From Caulobacteraceae bacterium (GTDB lineage Bacteria > Pseudomonadota > Alphaproteobacteria > Caulobacterales > Caulobacteraceae): DNA of 5,738 bases. A program made the translations under genes and the position numbers. Under the pieces are notes generated by a model, which worked only from the letters and a program-made list of their open reading frames with translations, was not told where the DNA came from and did not search any database. Each line of letters starts with the position of its first letter. Position 1 is the first letter of the stretch. The stretch covers positions 1-5,738 of the forward strand of contig JADZBR010000081.1 in the NCBI GenBank assembly GCA_020852035.1, in the 5' to 3' direction. Positions 5,543 through 5,738 of this stretch are shown here, piece by piece.

Positions 5543-5738
5543 TCAGAGCGATTTCGCAAAGGCCTCGAGGTCGGCGGGCGCGTTCAGCGACACCGCCTCG
5601 GCGTCCGGGGCGATGCGCTTGACCATGCCGGCCAGCACCTTGCCGGCCCCGGCCTCGGCGAAGCGGGTGACGCCGCCCTCCCCGGCCAGCCACTCGACGC
5701 TCTCGCGCCAGCGGACGCGGCCGGTGACCTGCTCGACC
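5543..5738 (-). CDS. fabD: Malonyl-CoA:ACP transacylase, C-terminal 64 residues
   Basis: The frame is open from the window edge to a TGA at 5543-5545. The translated tail begins VEQVTGRVRWRESVEWL, continues with FAEAGAGKVLAGMVKRIAPD and ends DLEAFAKSL. The QVTGRVRWRESV stretch and the GxGKVLxGMVKRI stretch are typical of the C-terminal end of FabD, which moves malonyl from CoA to the phosphopantetheine arm of AcpP. The catalytic Ser and His lie in the missing N-terminal part, so the active site cannot be checked here. Position directly upstream of fabG is the usual arrangement in fab clusters. The gene is cut by the window, not visibly broken. Confidence 0.93.
   Translation of the reverse strand, partial: VEQVTGRVRWRESVEWLAGEGGVTRFAEAGAGKVLAGMVKRIAPDAEAVSLNAPADLEAFAKSL

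Overview
The window is a tightly packed, high-GC stretch of bacterial chromosome in which every gene lies on the minus strand. Read in the direction of transcription (right to left) the order is fabD (3' end only) - fabG - acpP - fabF - mltG - yicC - gmk. This order, the protein sequences and the style of the intergenic palindromes suggest an alphaproteobacterium, most likely a member of the Caulobacterales (Caulobacter/Phenylobacterium type). The family-level placement is an inference from memory, not from a search.

Layout: the right end (5543-5738) holds the last 64 codons of malonyl-CoA:ACP transacylase. A 138-bp gap with a pair of inverted GAAA-loop hairpins separates it from fabG (4664-5404). 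A 304-bp gap follows, with a second and different pair of inverted hairpins next to fabG and the leader of acpP on its other side. acpP (4120-4359) is separated from fabF (2737-4020) by 99 bp containing a convincing intrinsic terminator, probably a partial one. From fabF onward the genes are fused end to end: fabF/mltG overlap by 4 bp, mltG/yicC are 2 bp apart and yicC/gmk overlap by 11 bp. After gmk, positions 1-157 are noncoding and hold a third, composite palindromic repeat.

Functionally, FabD loads malonyl groups onto AcpP, FabF condenses and elongates, and FabG reduces the beta-keto product. MltG, an inner-membrane lytic transglycosylase that ends nascent glycan strands, YicC, an RNase-family protein, and Gmk (GMP to GDP) ride on the same transcript. 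The cluster therefore ties membrane-lipid synthesis to wall growth and nucleotide supply.

The most striking observation is in fabG: the otherwise well-conserved protein has Asp153 where the catalytic Tyr of the Ser-Tyr-Lys triad should be (E. coli Tyr151). Either this is a sequence error or recent mutation, or this copy is catalytically impaired and another reductase does its work. The second theme is that all three larger noncoding gaps carry inverted pairs of hairpins. In two of them nearly all differences between the two copies are compensated base-pair swaps that keep each hairpin intact.
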